Source: a virus
Virus record (IMG/VR): IMGVR_UViG_3300025704_000078
Coordinates: 1-31,800 of that record
Length of the DNA: 31,800 nt
Strand: one strand, 5' to 3'
Shown here: positions 6,904 to 16,306 of the stretch, one piece after another
Layout of the letters: the number at the start of each line of letters is the position of its first letter
Numbering within the stretch: position 1 is the stretch's first letter
Notes under the pieces: generated by a model
What the model was told of the DNA's origin: nothing
Database searches by the model: none
What the model saw: only the letters and a program-made list of their open reading frames with translations
Program-made: the position numbers and the translations under genes

Positions 6904-9900
6904 TTATTTCTTTTTATTCCAGCTTCCACGTTCTGCATTATTCCAGCTACCACGTTTTACATTGTGCCAGCCTTTCTTTTTACTCTTACCGTTCTTTCCA
7001 CTTTCTATCAACCCTAAATCCCATTGGCTGTAACCTAACATAAGCGCAATAGACTGCCACATTTTAGTTTCGTTATCAAGAGCTACTCTTATATTATCCG
7101 CTTTCTTTATTACTCTATCTAAAGGTACGTTAAACGCAGCTGAAACAATTTGCCCACCAGCGTAAAAAGCAGGATTATCTAAGCCAAATCCTTTCATCTT
7201 CTCTCTAGTTGTTTTGTAACTAAAAGCTCTAGAAGCACTCATTATTTTTCTCATTTTAGAATCTATAGGTGGAGATATACTTAAAGCTCTTTGAGCAGCT
7301 ACGGTATAATCCGGTCTATTTTTATTACTTTGAGAGTAAACTTCCGCTCCTATGTTTTTCAGGGTAGAAGCTATAGCTCCATATACACCTAGCCCACGTA
7401 ATATTGAATCTAACATTGAGTTAGCAACTCTGATCTTTTTATTTTCCTCAGCATCTTCGTCCTCGTCAAAAGCTATAGCAAATAAAGCTGCTTGTAAACT
7501 AGAAAATATGATATTTTGTACAGCTGTGTAATATATGATCTTAGTTACATTCGTCTTAACGTCCCCACGCCCATTTTTAAGATCCAAGAAAGCCTTTTTA
7601 GATAATCTCATGTATTGCATAGGGGTGTTTGCAAAAGCTAATATAATACGGCCTAATGGACTCGCTTGTTGTTGCGAGATTCTATCAGGTCTAGAAGATT
7701 GCTGTGTCTCTTCAGCTATTTCTTGGAAATCTAAGAACGCTTTTTCTTTAGCATCCGCTTCCGTCATACCCTCGCTTATGTACCCGTTAATTCTATTTCT
7801 TATAAAAGAAGCACCACCCATTGCTATAGCGAAACTATCTGCTATTTGAGTAGGTAAGAATCCAGCCTTTAATAAACTAGCGAAAACCGCTTTTGTTTTA
7901 TTAGTAGCTGTTTCTGCTGCATTTGCAATGTCATCAGCGTTGACATCATTCTTTAAACCGGATCTTCTTTGTTTTAGAAAGTCGGAGTTAAATAGCATTG
8001 AGAAGTCTGACCAGAATTGTTTTTGATTAGCGAAAGCTTTAGCAGCCTGAATAGGGTTGTTGTCATGCCAATTTATAAAGTTGACAATTGACAATGTTTG
8101 TAGTAAAGCAGATCTTGTATTAAAGAACATTATAGTACCCACAGAGTCGTTAACCCAGTTCATGAATTTGTTAGTAAGCTTATTTGCACCTGAAGGCCTG
8201 TTACGTCCAGTCTTCATTCGGTAAAGCATATCCTGTAAGGCTTCAACATAATTATCTCCAAAAGATGCTCTTAATTTATTTATGTTTTCTTTTGAAAATA
8301 TAACATCAGCATTATCTTGCCACTCTTGTAAAAACTCTGCTCTTTTAGTAGTGTTAACCATATTAATAGCATCTGTTGTAATAGTACCAGCTAGCCAGTC
8401 ATTTTGCGGCTCTGGATATCCATTTAAAACAGTGTCCATTTGGTTTGCAAAATCTTTAAGCTTTGGATTATTTGCAATAATTTCTATTAACTCTTTCTGA
8501 TCAACCGCTGTTAAACCTGGTATTTCATATCCATTTTTAACCCATAAATAAACTCTTACTGCAACTTCATTAGTAAAGCCAGTGCTATTTACTTTGTTTA
8601 ATCCAGATGGTATTTTCTTTATACTCTTTTTTAACTGGTTTACAATAGCTGTGGCATTCTGCTTGTAGCTCTCAAATTCTCTAATACCTTTTGCAAATGG
8701 ATCGAATAAAGCTTCTTTAAACCAAGCTTGGTGCGCTTCTCCACGCTTTCCTTTACCAGTTAGATTATATAATAAACCAGCAAAATCATCCGCAGATGGT
8801 GGTATAAAGAATTTGAATCTGCCTTTCTTTTCACCAAGCACTTTACCTTTAGCATCTGAAACTATTCTTTTAGAATCAATACCAGTAGTATCTTCTATTA
8901 TATTGTTGAACTCTTTGTTTAAGCTTTTAGAAAATTGAACTTTTGCTTGATGAACTTTTGATTTTACATCTGATTGCTCAAGTACTTCTTGTACAGCTTT
9001 TACATTCTTATAAGCGTCGTCCGCAAAATAAAAGTCGTTATAACCCTCGGCTACCTTGCCTATAACCCATTTGGCTTTAGCTATAGCGGTTCCATCGCCT
9101 AAACCAAATATATTATCTAGTTCAATATCAAGGCCAATACCTTCAAGAAACTCATGTATAGCATACTTTGAATCAGCCGGTCTAGCAGTCAAAATATAAA
9201 CGTTTTCGTTACCAAATTTTTTATTACGAGCAACAGCCTTATCAAACATAGGTCCTTTAGCTCCATTCATAACCTTGCTAAATTCACTAAAGTCAAAAGT
9301 AGCTCCTTTCGCAGCTAATTCATCTGCTTTTAAAGCAAACTCTGTTGCATTAATTTTATTAAGCTCTGATACAGCTCCTTTATCAAATACCACAATGTTT
9401 TCAGTATATCTTCCTTGATTTATTCCAGAAGCTATATTAGTGTCCTCAAATCTAGCTGCTTGTATGCCTTTCTTTTTTAAAGCATCAGCTAATTTAACCA
9501 TGTCTTTTTTAGAAAACGCTTGTTCAAATCTATCGTCGATAAGCTCATATAAGCTAGACTCATCAGCTTTCCAATCAGTGTCCTTTGGCTGTATACCTAA
9601 TTCTTCTATAACTCTACGTACTTGATCTTCATTACCTATAGCTTGCTCTCGTATTGAAAAACTACGAGTTTCACCTTGGTTTTCTTCAGAGTACGCATCT
9701 GCTTGTATTTTTTCTTCTGAAAAATATGCGAAACCTTTTATGTCCTTAGGTGACTTAATATCACCTCCGTGAAAAACCTGAGTTTGCCCAGGTAGTGTGT
9801 ATAACACATTACTTTTCGTAGTAGCCAGAGTGTCGTCAAAATCCCAAATACTAATCCCTTTAACAGGAGCGTCTACTCTATTAGCCATAGCTTTGGCTTC

Positions 9901-12900
9901 ATTAATCGTTTTGCTAAACGACACGATAGAGGTATCAATAGGATCCGCTTTGCTATTCTTAGAAAATTGTATAATTTTTTTATTTTTCAAATAATCCTTA
10001 ACTCGCTGGTCAGTATATCTTTTTTTCCCTCTCTCTCCTCTTTCTTTTTGAACTTTTCTTAAAAGTGTATCCAATTCCCTAGACACTAAGTTTACCTTAG
10101 CTCCCTCTAAAAAATTAATTAATTGTGTTCTATCTAATTTTCCTTCTACAAAATCTTTCCATGCTTGGAATACCTCCACAGCTTCAGTTTCATGTTCAAG
10201 TATAGAATCCTTAACTGCTAAACCTTCCATTGCAAATCCTGCAGAGTTCATTTTTCTTATAACACCCCTTTGATCTGCGCTTATTAAAGAAAGAAAACCT
10301 ATAAAAGAATCTTTATTCTTACTGTGTATAGCTTTTATAGCTTCATTAAGCAACCAATTTCTAACCTCTATAGCTTCTTCATTTATAGTTTTAACATTAT
10401 TAATGAAATCTGCTTTTATATTAGTTACATCAGCCAGACCCTGTAGTCTTACTCCATCTCTAAGGATATAAGACCTGTTTTTTTCTCTATCTATTTTTTT
10501 AGAAAATCCATATTTTTTAGGGTCGCCTAATACTGGTTTTAGTATTTGATCGTATACTTGCTCATTTCTTGTTATGCCATCAAGCTTAAGTGTTCTTATA
10601 GACCTACTTATATACCTTAAGAAAAGTTCTGCAACATACGCTTTTGCTTCTATTCCATTTACATTATTAAGAGATGATTTAAAGTTTGCCAAAGAATAAT
10701 CAAATCCAATAACTTTTTGTTGATACTTATATACTGTTTGGTATTCGTTTATAGCGCTTATTAAGAATTTAACAGTATCCGTGTAATTCAGTTTGTTCGC
10801 TAATAGCTTTAATAATTCTGCTCTATATGTTCTAATACTGTTTTTATTTAAAGTATCATTACCAGCATTCCATACAAGCTTCGCTAGACCTTCGAAATCT
10901 TTTACCTTCTTAACCCCCTCTAGTATATCTTGAACTACGTAATACTTAAAATCAGTGTTAGATAATTTTTCAAGTAAAGGAGTTAAAGCGTTAGATATGT
11001 TTTGCTTTTCTTCAGTAGTAACAGTTTTGGAAAATTGTATAATATCAAAACCTGTTTTTTCACCTTTATATCTATCAAGTTGACTTTGAAGATCATTTAA
11101 TTGAGCTTCTATTATAATACCCGCCTGAACATCTAGAGAGGTATCAGGGGCAAGCTCTTGAATAGATTTTAATTGACCTAGGTTTTCAGGTGTCGCGTAG
11201 TCTGCAATGACCTGCTTAGCTACTGGTTCAAGAATTTCTCTAAATAATTGCTTTTGTCTTTCTAATATAGTTGATTTTTTACCTTTAACAAAGTAAGTTA
11301 AGAAAGTTTTCTTATCAATTGGTTTAATTCTAAAAACAGGGTTGCCTTCTGCTGTTAATTCTCTACCAACTTTTTCTGTAGGAAACAACTTACCATAGCT
11401 CTTTTTAATGCTTTTAATTGGTAAAGCTTTAGTTACTATGTCAAAAGTGTTTGGATCGTTTAGAAAGTCTATATATGGTCCAGGGATAACTGTTTCACCT
11501 TCTCTTTCGCCTATCGCTCCTAATTTTTTAGATAATTTCTTAAACAACTGTTTATTAACATAGTTTTCTAACCAGGAAACAATGTAAGTGTCTCTACCTT
11601 TTTTTATACTAACAGTTTCAGATAAAGTACCTTTTTGAGTTCTTACTCGTATTTCTTTTTCTAAGTCAGTAGTTATGGCTTCGGTTAGAGCATCGTCAAC
11701 AACGTCTAGTTCATCAAAAGTAGCTTGGCCTCTTTCAACCGCTCCACTTCTGTCAATGCTTTGTGTATCTTCTGTAGAAACAACTCCCTTAGCGTCATCT
11801 ATATCTGAAGAAAACTCTGTGTTAGCATCTTTAAACATTAAAGACTGTCTAGTCTGCACTATCTTTTTTACATAACCAGCTAAATCTTTATTTAATTTAG
11901 GATTATATGTACGTATTGCACTACTTACCTCAGCTCTTAATATAGATAAAGCATCTTGAAACTCTAAAGCTTCTGTTGCAAACTGCTTGAATTTTTGCTG
12001 AACAATAGTGTTTATGTAGCCTTCAAACATAGGCACGAGTTTTCTTTCCAAAGAAGCAGGTAAAGGTTTACTACCTTTGTACTCAGTTCTTTCGATTCCT
12101 TCCATACCTTCGTCATAAGCATCCATTATTTTTTTAGACAACGGATCTCTTGGGCCTAGGTCAGTAGTTCTTGTAGGTTTTTCAGGTCTTCTAATTTTTT
12201 CTTTAGGTTTAACCTCTTTTTTAAGCTCAGGTACAACTGTTGGCGGAGCTTTTGCTGCTGCTTCAGCTTCATCTAATTCCTTTTCAGCTTTCTCGATGTT
12301 ATCTAAATAGTTAGGGTCATTAGGATCCGCGTCCATAGCTTCATCTAAAGCCGCCTCTGCTTCAGTTATAGTTTTAGAGAACTGATCTTCATTACTTACC
12401 GCTTCTGCTTCGGAAACTTTTACCCCTGTTTCTTTTTCTCTTTTAGTTATAGCTCCTGTTGTTTTTTCAGAAAGCTTACCTGATTTTATACTTTCAGAAT
12501 AAGATTTCATAAAATTATAAACACCTCTTCCACTTACGAAATCTATATTGTCAAATCCTTTGTCAATAAATGTTTTGGTTACCCAATCTTTTATTTTACC
12601 AAAAACATTTCTTTCAAAATTTATACGATTTTTAACTAAACCTTCAGAGAAAACAGTAAGATACTCGTTATAATATTCCTGAGTACCTTCTACTTTACCT
12701 TGTTTTTTAAGCTCTTTCTTTACCCAAGTAGCTTGCTCATTACTTAGCGCTTTTTCGAAACTTTGCACTATGCTTTTTTGAGCTTTTGCGTCTCCTACTA
12801 AAGCACTTAATATAGGGTGAAGTACCTCGTGACTACCCACTCCTACAGCCCCCATTTTTTTTGATTGCTTAGAATTTATTAGTATACCTCCTTTACCTAC

Positions 12901-14856
12901 AAAAACCCCGTTGGATCCTTTAAGGCTTCTTTTTACATCACCCCTTGTTATGCCAGGTGTCTCTTTTACTCTTTTTTCATATACAGCGTCAATATACTCT
13001 TCAAAAGTTTTATAATTTTGACTATCGGCAATAGCTTGTTCATACGCTGAATCATTATTAAGTATCTGAAGGCCTTCGCTGATGTTTAATTGGGCAGCTG
13101 CGGCTTTAGTGAACGCCATATTTTCTCCAAAGTTTTCTTTTAAAACTCTATCAAAAATAGTTTGATTTTCACTTACTAAATTGTTTATATCGTTCTCTAC
13201 GTCTTGAGAATTCTTACCCTCATTTAAAATATTTATTTTGTCAACGTTTTTCGCATAATCCATTAAATCCTTACCCTGAAGATTATCTAAAACCATTTGG
13301 TTTTTAATAGAAATGGTTTGTAATTCTTTCTTTAAATCATTATTTAACCCTTGTAGAACGTCAGCTTTCTTTTGATTACCTTCTTCTTTAGCTAATTTTA
13401 TTTGATTATTTTTTTCTACAATTTTTTTAAACAATTCTTTTTGGGCTTCTCTTTCACTAGCAGGCATTAACAAAAACTCAGCTCTAGCTTTTAAAGTGGC
13501 GTTACCTCGGGTAGCTGAAACAATACCAGCAATTCCACCCCCAGAAAAACCACCTATTATACCTTCATCAATGATTTCAAAAGCATCTTCTATTATTTTG
13601 CTTTTTGAATTCTCATAAACTTCTGATATATTCTTAGAGTCACCTAACCAAAGTTCATCGTTTATTTTTGTAGCTATACTTTGCCCCATTTCAGTAAGGC
13701 TTTCTTTACCTCCAATGCCTATTACATCTAGTATTTTTCTACCAATGCCTTTGTTCATTTCGTCTAATGCTTTTTCCGCATTTCCTTTAAAGTTTTTACT
13801 GTTTAAAAGGCCTTTTGCTCTAAACATTCTTCGGCTAATAAGAGAATCTATCATTTCAATTCCTCCAGTAGTAGCAGCGTTACCTGCTACTTTCCATAAT
13901 TCTTTGTCTGGATTTTTTGAATATTCCTCTACAAACTTATCGTTTGATATAGATAAGCCTAAAGCGGCAGCTGTGTAAGGGTTTAAAGCAGCTAAAGTGT
14001 AAGGCGAGCTAGTTAAAGCTCCCGAAAATATTCTACCTCCAACTTCTCCCCAATCTGCTTTGCTCCCCTTTAATATTTCTTCTGAAATAGTATTATCATG
14101 AACGGTTATGTGCTCGTTTAGCTTTTCAGTAATCTTACTTACTCCTTTCCTTGTAAACTGAGGGGATGTAAGAGCGATTATGTTGTCTAAGTAGTCATTA
14201 GTAGCTTTAGCTGACCTCGCTATCATTTCTTTCTCTTCCTTAGTGGCTGATCTACCTTTATCTAAGTAGTTAGACGTCTCCATCAAAGTAGTAATTACTG
14301 CCTCTCTACCGTCAACAAGTAAATCGTCTACTACTATTTTTGCAACAGTATTAAGCGCTCCAGGTATACCTTCAAGTGCATTTGCAAAGAATCCTTTAGG
14401 GTTTTCTTTTAAACCTCTTGCTATAGAATACATTTTACTTGGATCGTCAGGCGCTGCTTCGTTGGAATATGAATCTTTTACAGCTTTTGACGAGTCTACA
14501 CCACCTTGAATTGCAACCTCTATCATTTCATAAATAGGCGATATTTTTTTAATTAAGCCGTAAGTTTTACTTAGAAAATCCGATGAACCATTTTCCGATG
14601 TTGAATCCATATCGCTTTGATTTGACTCCACAGCTGGATCCGCACTTGCAGAGTCGTTTGTCTTTACTGGTAAAACATTAGTTTGCCAGTCTACAAATTC
14701 ACTTTCAGTATATCCTTTATCTTTTAGATATCCATATACGTTTTTCTGTACGTCTTCACTTTCTGATACATTAGTTTTCCATGTATCGAACTCTGAATTA
14801 GTTTTACCTGTAGAAGATAACTCATTCCAAATATTTTTTAATATGTCGTCTGCCAT
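6904..14856 (-). CDS. Giant polyvalent internal virion protein: metallopeptidase, ADP-ribosyltransferase-like and HAD domains
   Basis: I choose ATG 14854-14856 (MADDILKNIW), 10 bases after the preceding stop; an ATG 96 bases further upstream lies inside the neighbour. The product has 2650 residues. Residues 1-60 form a short helical domain. About 430-450 is a Gly-rich hydrophobic patch. HEVLH at 676-680, with Glu731 or Glu738 downstream, marks a zincin-type metallopeptidase. DFDDT at 1672-1676, Thr1890 (ILTARP), Lys1927/1929 and Asp1946-Asp1947 (FADDAY) mark a HAD phosphatase. Residues about 1694-1832 (VFHGG, FAYFSEE, YTENIVVFD) look like an ADP-ribosyltransferase fold within it. The C-terminal third (about 1980-2620, with PLGRIILAFANTPMQY and hydrophobic helices) resembles ejection proteins of marine podoviruses. 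QFSK-like motifs lie at 825, 1274, 1630, 1646 and 1974. Probably packaged and injected. Confidence 0.85.
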   Translation of the reverse strand: MADDILKNIWNELSSTGKTNSEFDTWKTNVSESEDVQKNVYGYLKDKGYTESEFVDWQTNVLPVKTNDSASADPAVESNQSDMDSTSENGSSDFLSKTYGLIKKISPIYEMIEVAIQGGVDSSKAVKDSYSNEAAPDDPSKMYSIARGLKENPKGFFANALEGIPGALNTVAKIVVDDLLVDGREAVITTLMETSNYLDKGRSATKEEKEMIARSAKATNDYLDNIIALTSPQFTRKGVSKITEKLNEHITVHDNTISEEILKGSKADWGEVGGRIFSGALTSSPYTLAALNPYTAAALGLSISNDKFVEEYSKNPDKELWKVAGNAATTGGIEMIDSLISRRMFRAKGLLNSKNFKGNAEKALDEMNKGIGRKILDVIGIGGKESLTEMGQSIATKINDELWLGDSKNISEVYENSKSKIIEDAFEIIDEGIIGGFSGGGIAGIVSATRGNATLKARAEFLLMPASEREAQKELFKKIVEKNNQIKLAKEEGNQKKADVLQGLNNDLKKELQTISIKNQMVLDNLQGKDLMDYAKNVDKINILNEGKNSQDVENDINNLVSENQTIFDRVLKENFGENMAFTKAAAAQLNISEGLQILNNDSAYEQAIADSQNYKTFEEYIDAVYEKRVKETPGITRGDVKRSLKGSNGVFVGKGGILINSKQSKKMGAVGVGSHEVLHPILSALVGDAKAQKSIVQSFEKALSNEQATWVKKELKKQGKVEGTQEYYNEYLTVFSEGLVKNRINFERNVFGKIKDWVTKTFIDKGFDNIDFVSGRGVYNFMKSYSESIKSGKLSEKTTGAITKREKETGVKVSEAEAVSNEDQFSKTITEAEAALDEAMDADPNDPNYLDNIEKAEKELDEAEAAAKAPPTVVPELKKEVKPKEKIRRPEKPTRTTDLGPRDPLSKKIMDAYDEGMEGIERTEYKGSKPLPASLERKLVPMFEGYINTIVQQKFKQFATEALEFQDALSILRAEVSSAIRTYNPKLNKDLAGYVKKIVQTRQSLMFKDANTEFSSDIDDAKGVVSTEDTQSIDRSGAVERGQATFDELDVVDDALTEAITTDLEKEIRVRTQKGTLSETVSIKKGRDTYIVSWLENYVNKQLFKKLSKKLGAIGEREGETVIPGPYIDFLNDPNTFDIVTKALPIKSIKKSYGKLFPTEKVGRELTAEGNPVFRIKPIDKKTFLTYFVKGKKSTILERQKQLFREILEPVAKQVIADYATPENLGQLKSIQELAPDTSLDVQAGIIIEAQLNDLQSQLDRYKGEKTGFDIIQFSKTVTTEEKQNISNALTPLLEKLSNTDFKYYVVQDILEGVKKVKDFEGLAKLVWNAGNDTLNKNSIRTYRAELLKLLANKLNYTDTVKFLISAINEYQTVYKYQQKVIGFDYSLANFKSSLNNVNGIEAKAYVAELFLRYISRSIRTLKLDGITRNEQVYDQILKPVLGDPKKYGFSKKIDREKNRSYILRDGVRLQGLADVTNIKADFINNVKTINEEAIEVRNWLLNEAIKAIHSKNKDSFIGFLSLISADQRGVIRKMNSAGFAMEGLAVKDSILEHETEAVEVFQAWKDFVEGKLDRTQLINFLEGAKVNLVSRELDTLLRKVQKERGERGKKRYTDQRVKDYLKNKKIIQFSKNSKADPIDTSIVSFSKTINEAKAMANRVDAPVKGISIWDFDDTLATTKSNVLYTLPGQTQVFHGGDIKSPKDIKGFAYFSEEKIQADAYSEENQGETRSFSIREQAIGNEDQVRRVIEELGIQPKDTDWKADESSLYELIDDRFEQAFSKKDMVKLADALKKKGIQAARFEDTNIASGINQGRYTENIVVFDKGAVSELNKINATEFALKADELAAKGATFDFSEFSKVMNGAKGPMFDKAVARNKKFGNENVYILTARPADSKYAIHEFLEGIGLDIELDNIFGLGDGTAIAKAKWVIGKVAEGYNDFYFADDAYKNVKAVQEVLEQSDVKSKVHQAKVQFSKSLNKEFNNIIEDTTGIDSKRIVSDAKGKVLGEKKGRFKFFIPPSADDFAGLLYNLTGKGKRGEAHQAWFKEALFDPFAKGIREFESYKQNATAIVNQLKKSIKKIPSGLNKVNSTGFTNEVAVRVYLWVKNGYEIPGLTAVDQKELIEIIANNPKLKDFANQMDTVLNGYPEPQNDWLAGTITTDAINMVNTTKRAEFLQEWQDNADVIFSKENINKLRASFGDNYVEALQDMLYRMKTGRNRPSGANKLTNKFMNWVNDSVGTIMFFNTRSALLQTLSIVNFINWHDNNPIQAAKAFANQKQFWSDFSMLFNSDFLKQRRSGLKNDVNADDIANAAETATNKTKAVFASLLKAGFLPTQIADSFAIAMGGASFIRNRINGYISEGMTEADAKEKAFLDFQEIAEETQQSSRPDRISQQQASPLGRIILAFANTPMQYMRLSKKAFLDLKNGRGDVKTNVTKIIYYTAVQNIIFSSLQAALFAIAFDEDEDAEENKKIRVANSMLDSILRGLGVYGAIASTLKNIGAEVYSQSNKNRPDYTVAAQRALSISPPIDSKMRKIMSASRAFSYKTTREKMKGFGLDNPAFYAGGQIVSAAFNVPLDRVIKKADNIRVALDNETKMWQSIALMLGYSQWDLGLIESGKNGKSKKKGWHNVKRGSWNNAERGSWNKKK
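6915..6972 (-). repeat. 24-base tandem repeat at the 3' end of the giant gene
   Basis: Two near-identical 24-base units (6915-6938 and 6939-6962) plus the start of a third encode RGSWNNAE, RGSWNKKK and a diverged GWHNVK. They form the extreme C-terminus of the giant protein, a basic Trp/Asn tail. Confidence 0.75.
8941..9855 (-). other. HAD domain with inserted ADP-ribosyltransferase-like domain (within the giant protein)
   Basis: HAD motif I (WDFDDTL, residues 1671-1677) is split from motifs II to IV (residues 1890-1947) by a segment with ART-like features at about 9361-9777: His1696 in VFHGG, FAYFSEEKIQADAYS, and Glu1819 before IVVFD. The HAD core resumes with the INATEFALKADELAAKG helix. 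Confidence 0.65.
12637..12831 (-). other. Zincin-type metallopeptidase core (within the giant protein)
   Basis: VGSHEVLHPILSAL gives the HExxH zinc motif (His676, Glu677, His680). NEYLTVFSEGL about 50 residues on offers Glu731 or Glu738 as third ligand. The spacing and the surrounding helices resemble metallopeptidase segments of phage polyvalent proteins. No activity is proven. Confidence 0.7.
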
Positions 14857-14866
14857 AAAATTTAAT

Positions 14867-16285
14867 TTAACCGAAGTTATTAGAACTTGCTGTTGTATTT
14901 GTTTCTTTAGTTTTAGTATTTTTCCCGCTAGAATCTTTAGACTGATTTCCATAAGAACCTATGTAATAGTTTTTAGCTTTAGGAGATAAGTCTGAATTGT
15001 TTATATAGAATTCAAACATTGATTTAGGATCTTTAATATCCACAGATACCCCCATAGCGTCTTGTCCTGCACTTTTAGGGTTTGTTATGTACATATCGAA
15101 ATTTCCAAATTGATCAGTAAATGCTTTTCTAGAATCGTTACTGTCTTCTTTATCTGTTCCTGCAAGAAAGTTTTTATATAAATTACCTTTTGTTACATAT
15201 ATTTTTGTCGATGTAGGGTCAATTGAATTTATTACACTAGCCATTTGACTAGCTGTAGTACTCCCATTTGCTCCCACGGCGTTCTTAGACAATAAAGAAA
15301 ACTCTAAAGCCTTATCAGCAATAGGCCCCGATACATTTATCTCGTCTTTTAAAGATCCGCTAAAACCACCACTGCCGCCTCTACTAGACGGTCTTTTATC
15401 TCTAGCTCCTTGAGCAGCGGTATCTGTAAAAATATTCATATAGCTATCTAATACAGCTTGCTTTAAAGCCTCGTCATTACCCGGAGCGAATAACTCAGGA
15501 TCTGTTAAACCTAATCCACCTTGTATTACAAAATCGTCTTCAGCTAATGATAATAAGCTTTTTCTACCGCCTCTTGTCAGTATATTATTTAACTGCTGGC
15601 GTACCATGTTTTTTCTAGCCCCTGTAAGAGATGAGCCTGCATTATATATACTTTTATTAACTTCTAAAAGTTTATTTGCTGTAGCGAAATCCTTTAAGAA
15701 AGGCTTTGGTATTTTACTGTATGGGTCGTAAGTTTCTTTACCCTCGTTCCAAAAAACAAGGCTACCACCTGGCCCAACACCTAACGATGCTTGATCAGTA
15801 TAAAGATTAGAGGCTTCATTCAATGTGTTAATTTCGTTCCCGTCAGATATTAAGTTGTTGTCAAAATCTTTGAGATATCCAGCTTTATCTTCTTTATATG
15901 AGTTCATTTGATTAGCTAAATTTTTAAATGATTGAGATATACCATTTATTTTAGAGCTAAGCTCCATGTATTGCGGATTAGTGGGATCTTCAATTCTAGC
16001 TAGTTGACTTGCTGCATTCGCATACTCTGATCTTTGTTTTACTAAAAAGTTTGTAATTGATTGTTGCTGAGATGGGGTAAGTTCAGTTATATCCACATTA
16101 GTATCTAAAGCATCGATATAACTAGCTACTTTTGTGTTTATAGCGTTTTTCTTCGCTTTGGCTTGCTGCATTATAAGTTTGGTATTAGCAAAACCTTCTG
16201 CGAATCCCTCTTGTAGACTTTCATCCCAAGTTTTTGCAGGAGGAGCGCTAACCAATGCACTACCTTGTACTAATTGCTTATTCAT
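14867..16285 (-). CDS. Internal virion (ejection) protein candidate, 472 aa
   Basis: A 472-residue hydrophilic, mostly helical protein. It opens with an Ala-rich helical half (residues 20-140, EGFAEGFANTKLIMQQAKAK and similar), continues with a mixed domain, has a Gly/Ser linker (SSRGGSGGFSGS, near 300-312), and ends in a Ser/Thr/Asn/Lys-rich disordered tail. There is no signal peptide or enzyme motif. It lies between the small Gly/Gln-rich internal protein and the giant polyvalent protein, the slot taken by T7 gp15-type internal core proteins, so I infer a virion component ejected with the DNA. The stop is 10 bases before the giant gene's start. I do not recognise a named family. Confidence 0.75.
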   Translation of the reverse strand: MNKQLVQGSALVSAPPAKTWDESLQEGFAEGFANTKLIMQQAKAKKNAINTKVASYIDALDTNVDITELTPSQQQSITNFLVKQRSEYANAASQLARIEDPTNPQYMELSSKINGISQSFKNLANQMNSYKEDKAGYLKDFDNNLISDGNEINTLNEASNLYTDQASLGVGPGGSLVFWNEGKETYDPYSKIPKPFLKDFATANKLLEVNKSIYNAGSSLTGARKNMVRQQLNNILTRGGRKSLLSLAEDDFVIQGGLGLTDPELFAPGNDEALKQAVLDSYMNIFTDTAAQGARDKRPSSRGGSGGFSGSLKDEINVSGPIADKALEFSLLSKNAVGANGSTTASQMASVINSIDPTSTKIYVTKGNLYKNFLAGTDKEDSNDSRKAFTDQFGNFDMYITNPKSAGQDAMGVSVDIKDPKSMFEFYINNSDLSPKAKNYYIGSYGNQSKDSSGKNTKTKETNTTASSNNFG

Positions 16286-16306
16286 ATTACTATATTATTA
16301 TATTAT

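Noticed and set aside
8300-9520. Other FSK tripeptides in the giant protein (AFSKKD, EFSKVM, IFSKEN)
   Set aside because: They lie inside predicted helices or domains, lack the preceding Gln, and were not counted as boundary motifs.
11700-12100. Sigma-factor-like helices in the middle of the giant protein (NPKLNKDLAGYVKKIVQT and nearby)
   Set aside because: The resemblance is weak, with no complete region 2 or region 4, so I leave the part unassigned.
14857-14952. Upstream in-frame ATG giving the giant protein 32 extra residues
   Set aside because: The extension lies within the end of the preceding gene and reads as low-complexity Lys/Ile/Gln sequence. ATG 14854-14856 sits 10 bases after that gene's stop and begins a recognisable domain.
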